Program-made: the position numbers and the translations under genes
Notes under the pieces: model-generated
Seen by the model: only the letters and a program-made list of their open reading frames with translations
Databases searched by the model: none
What the model was told of the DNA's origin: nothing
Assembly (NCBI GenBank): GCA_902797065.1
Contig: CADBRK010000183.1
Span: 1-16,057 of the forward strand
DNA from: an uncultured Ruminococcus sp.
GTDB taxonomy: Bacteria; Bacillota; Clostridia; Oscillospirales; Acutalibacteraceae
Direction of reading: 5' to 3'
DNA length: 16,057 bases
In this document: positions 14,605 through 16,057 of the stretch, in pieces
How the letters are laid out: each line of letters starts with the position of its first letter
How positions within the stretch are numbered: the stretch's first letter is position 1

Positions 14605-15537
14605 ATGGACGGAGTAATAGTAGTAAACAAGCCGCAGGATTTTACGTCATTCGATGTGGTTGCGGTAATGCGCAGACTCTGCGGACAGCGTAAGATAGGG
14701 CATACCGGAACTCTTGACCCTATGGCAACGGGTGTTCTGCCGCTGCTGTTGGGTAATGCTGCCAAAGCGCAGGATATTCTCCCCGACAGCGATAAGGAAT
14801 ATATTGCGGAGTTCAGACTCGGATTAACAACCGACACGCTCGATATATGGGGTAAAGTACAGGAAGAAAGAGAAGTAACGTGCATGCAGGACGATATTTC
14901 AAAGCTTTTGCCGAAGTATACCGGAGAAATCTCTCAGCTGCCGCCTATGTATTCCGCCGTAAAGAAAGACGGAGTGCGTCTGTATGACCTTGCAAGGCAG
15001 GGGATAGAGGTAGAGAGAACTCCGAGGAAAGTTACCATATCAGAGCTTTGTCTGCTGAAATTTGACGAAGATACACACACAGGGCAGTTAAAAATTGCCT
15101 GTTCAAAAGGTACATATATACGTTCGCTGATAGATGATATAGGCAGAGAACTCGGCTGCGGCGCAGTGATGACTTCGCTTGTAAGGACAAGGGCGTGCGG
15201 TTTTACGCTTGACGACAGCGTAACTCTTGATGAGATAAAGGAGTTATCACACGGGGGAGAACAGTCCGAAAATACAAAGAAGCTGCTGCGGTCGTGTGAA
15301 AGTCTGTTTGATGTTTATCGGAAACTAAGCGTCAGCGAAAAGCAGGCGGCAAGATTTTCTAACGGCGGCGCTATAGATATAGACAGGACAGCGATCAAAA
15401 ATACAGTAAACGACGGCGAAATACTTCGTATATGCGAAAGGAACGGTCAGTTTATCGGTTTGGGCAGAATTGACGCTGAACAAAGGCATATAAAAATGTA
15501 CAAGCTGTTTTCGATGAACAGGAAAAAAGGAGATTAA
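14605..15537 (+). CDS. truB: tRNA pseudouridine-55 synthase
   Basis: A 310-residue enzyme that makes pseudouridine 55 in the T-loop of tRNAs. The N-terminal GVIVVNKPQDFTSFDVV and the catalytic loop KIGHTGTLDPMATGVLPL with Asp38 are intact, as are PPMYSAVKKDGVRLYDLARQG and CSKGTYIRSLIDDIG. The start at ATG 14605, one base after the nrnA stop, gives the normal N-terminus; an earlier in-frame ATG at 14575 lies inside nrnA. GAGGAA is 14 bases upstream, so reinitiation from nrnA is likely. Confidence 0.96.
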   Translation: MDGVIVVNKPQDFTSFDVVAVMRRLCGQRKIGHTGTLDPMATGVLPLLLGNAAKAQDILPDSDKEYIAEFRLGLTTDTLDIWGKVQEEREVTCMQDDISKLLPKYTGEISQLPPMYSAVKKDGVRLYDLARQGIEVERTPRKVTISELCLLKFDEDTHTGQLKIACSKGTYIRSLIDDIGRELGCGAVMTSLVRTRACGFTLDDSVTLDEIKELSHGGEQSENTKKLLRSCESLFDVYRKLSVSEKQAARFSNGGAIDIDRTAIKNTVNDGEILRICERNGQFIGLGRIDAEQRHIKMYKLFSMNRKKGD

Positions 15538-15539
15538 AA

Positions 15540-16057
15540 ATGAAAAAGATATTATCTTTATTGATTATTTGTGCCCTATCGGCATTTATGCTTGCGGGCT
15601 GTAACAGCAATAACACCGGTGTCGGAACAAATACGGATTCGGCCGAGCTTACGGGAAACGACAGCAGTACCGACACACAGTCGTTCTCTGCGGAAGGCTA
15701 CGATAAAACTTTTGAGGGCTTTTTGGAGTATATGACCGACAACGGAGTAATAAAAGGTGAGGGAACCGAACTTACGGCTTCGGCTATCGGAGCGAAGCAG
15801 GGCAAGAGATTTGTTCTCTCGTCTTCAAACAAATTCTCTATCGAGCTTTATGAGTATGAAGACCAGACGTCCGACATTGCAAAAAAGACGATCGCAAATG
15901 CAAGAGGAGATCATTCCTTCCATCTGATGAACAGCACCGAGAGCGCAACGGCTAATACGTATGCAGCCGTAACGGAGGACGGCAGGTTCCTTATGCTGCT
16001 TACGGACAACTCGTCAAACGACGATCCTTCCGAGGTTAAGACATACGCAGCGAAGGC
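15540..16057 (+). CDS. Predicted lipoprotein, cut by the window edge
   Basis: An open frame from ATG 15540 that runs off the right edge after 172 codons. The N-terminus is a lipoprotein signal: MKK, a hydrophobic core (ILSLLIICALSAFML) and the lipobox LAGC with Cys21 as the lipidated residue. A Ser/Thr/Asn/Gly/Asp-rich linker (about 22-48) follows, then a mixed globular part (GYDKTFEGFLEYMTDNGVI, FVLSSSNKFSIELYEYED). No family is recognised. AAGGAG lies about eight bases before the ATG and only two bases separate it from truB, so it is probably cotranscribed. It should sit on the outer face of the cytoplasmic membrane. The protein's full length and possible extra domains are unknown. Confidence 0.85.
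   Translation, partial: MKKILSLLIICALSAFMLAGCNSNNTGVGTNTDSAELTGNDSSTDTQSFSAEGYDKTFEGFLEYMTDNGVIKGEGTELTASAIGAKQGKRFVLSSSNKFSIELYEYEDQTSDIAKKTIANARGDHSFHLMNSTESATANTYAAVTEDGRFLMLLTDNSSNDDPSEVKTYAAK

Overview
The window reads as chromosomal core DNA from a low-to-mid G+C Firmicute, most likely an anaerobic clostridium of the Ruminococcus/Oscillospiraceae type. This is inferred from four things: the FMN-dependent enoyl-ACP reductase FabK inside a type II fatty-acid cluster, a PerR regulator next to a 'reverse' rubrerythrin (anaerobe peroxide defence), the Firmicute order rimP-nusA-ylxR-ylxQ-infB-rbfA-nrnA-truB, and strong AGGAGG-type ribosome binding sites. Species cannot be fixed from the sequence alone.

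Region 1 (1-6339, + strand) is a tightly packed fatty-acid synthesis operon: acpP, fabK, fabD, fabG, fabF, fabZ, accD, accA. Together these encode the acyl carrier protein, the malonyl loading enzyme, one condensing enzyme, the three enzymes of the reduction/dehydration cycle and the carboxyltransferase half of acetyl-CoA carboxylase. The biotin carrier (accB) and biotin carboxylase (accC), often placed between fabF and accD in related operons, are not here. The operon enters from the left edge and ends at a strong GC-rich hairpin, 6311-6339, that can serve both converging transcription units.

Region 2 (6375-7873, - strand) is an oxidative-stress unit read perR -> rbr -> small hypothetical protein. 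A clean sigma-A promoter lies upstream of perR, and a sequence close to the Per box overlaps its -10, suggesting autoregulation.

Region 3 (7857-8197) is the gene-free gap between perR and the divergent rimP operon. It holds the perR promoter, a GC-rich block at 7954-8044 with several perfect hairpins (possible undescribed structured RNA), a near-consensus extended -10 promoter for rimP, and a terminator-like leader hairpin.

Region 4 (8198-15537, + strand) is the rimP-nusA-ylxR-ylxQ-infB-rbfA-nrnA-truB operon for ribosome maturation, transcription elongation/termination, translation initiation, RNA turnover and tRNA modification. Genes are 1-75 bases apart or overlap. IF2 carries a long low-complexity linker with a 9-base repeat tract. 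A lipoprotein gene cut by the right edge follows truB two bases later, where ribF is often found in relatives.

Most of the window is ordinary core genome. No CRISPR array, insertion sequence, tRNA or rRNA was seen. The best candidates for something undescribed are the structured block at 7954-8044, the 117-residue protein behind rubrerythrin, and the non-terminator hairpin between infB and rbfA.
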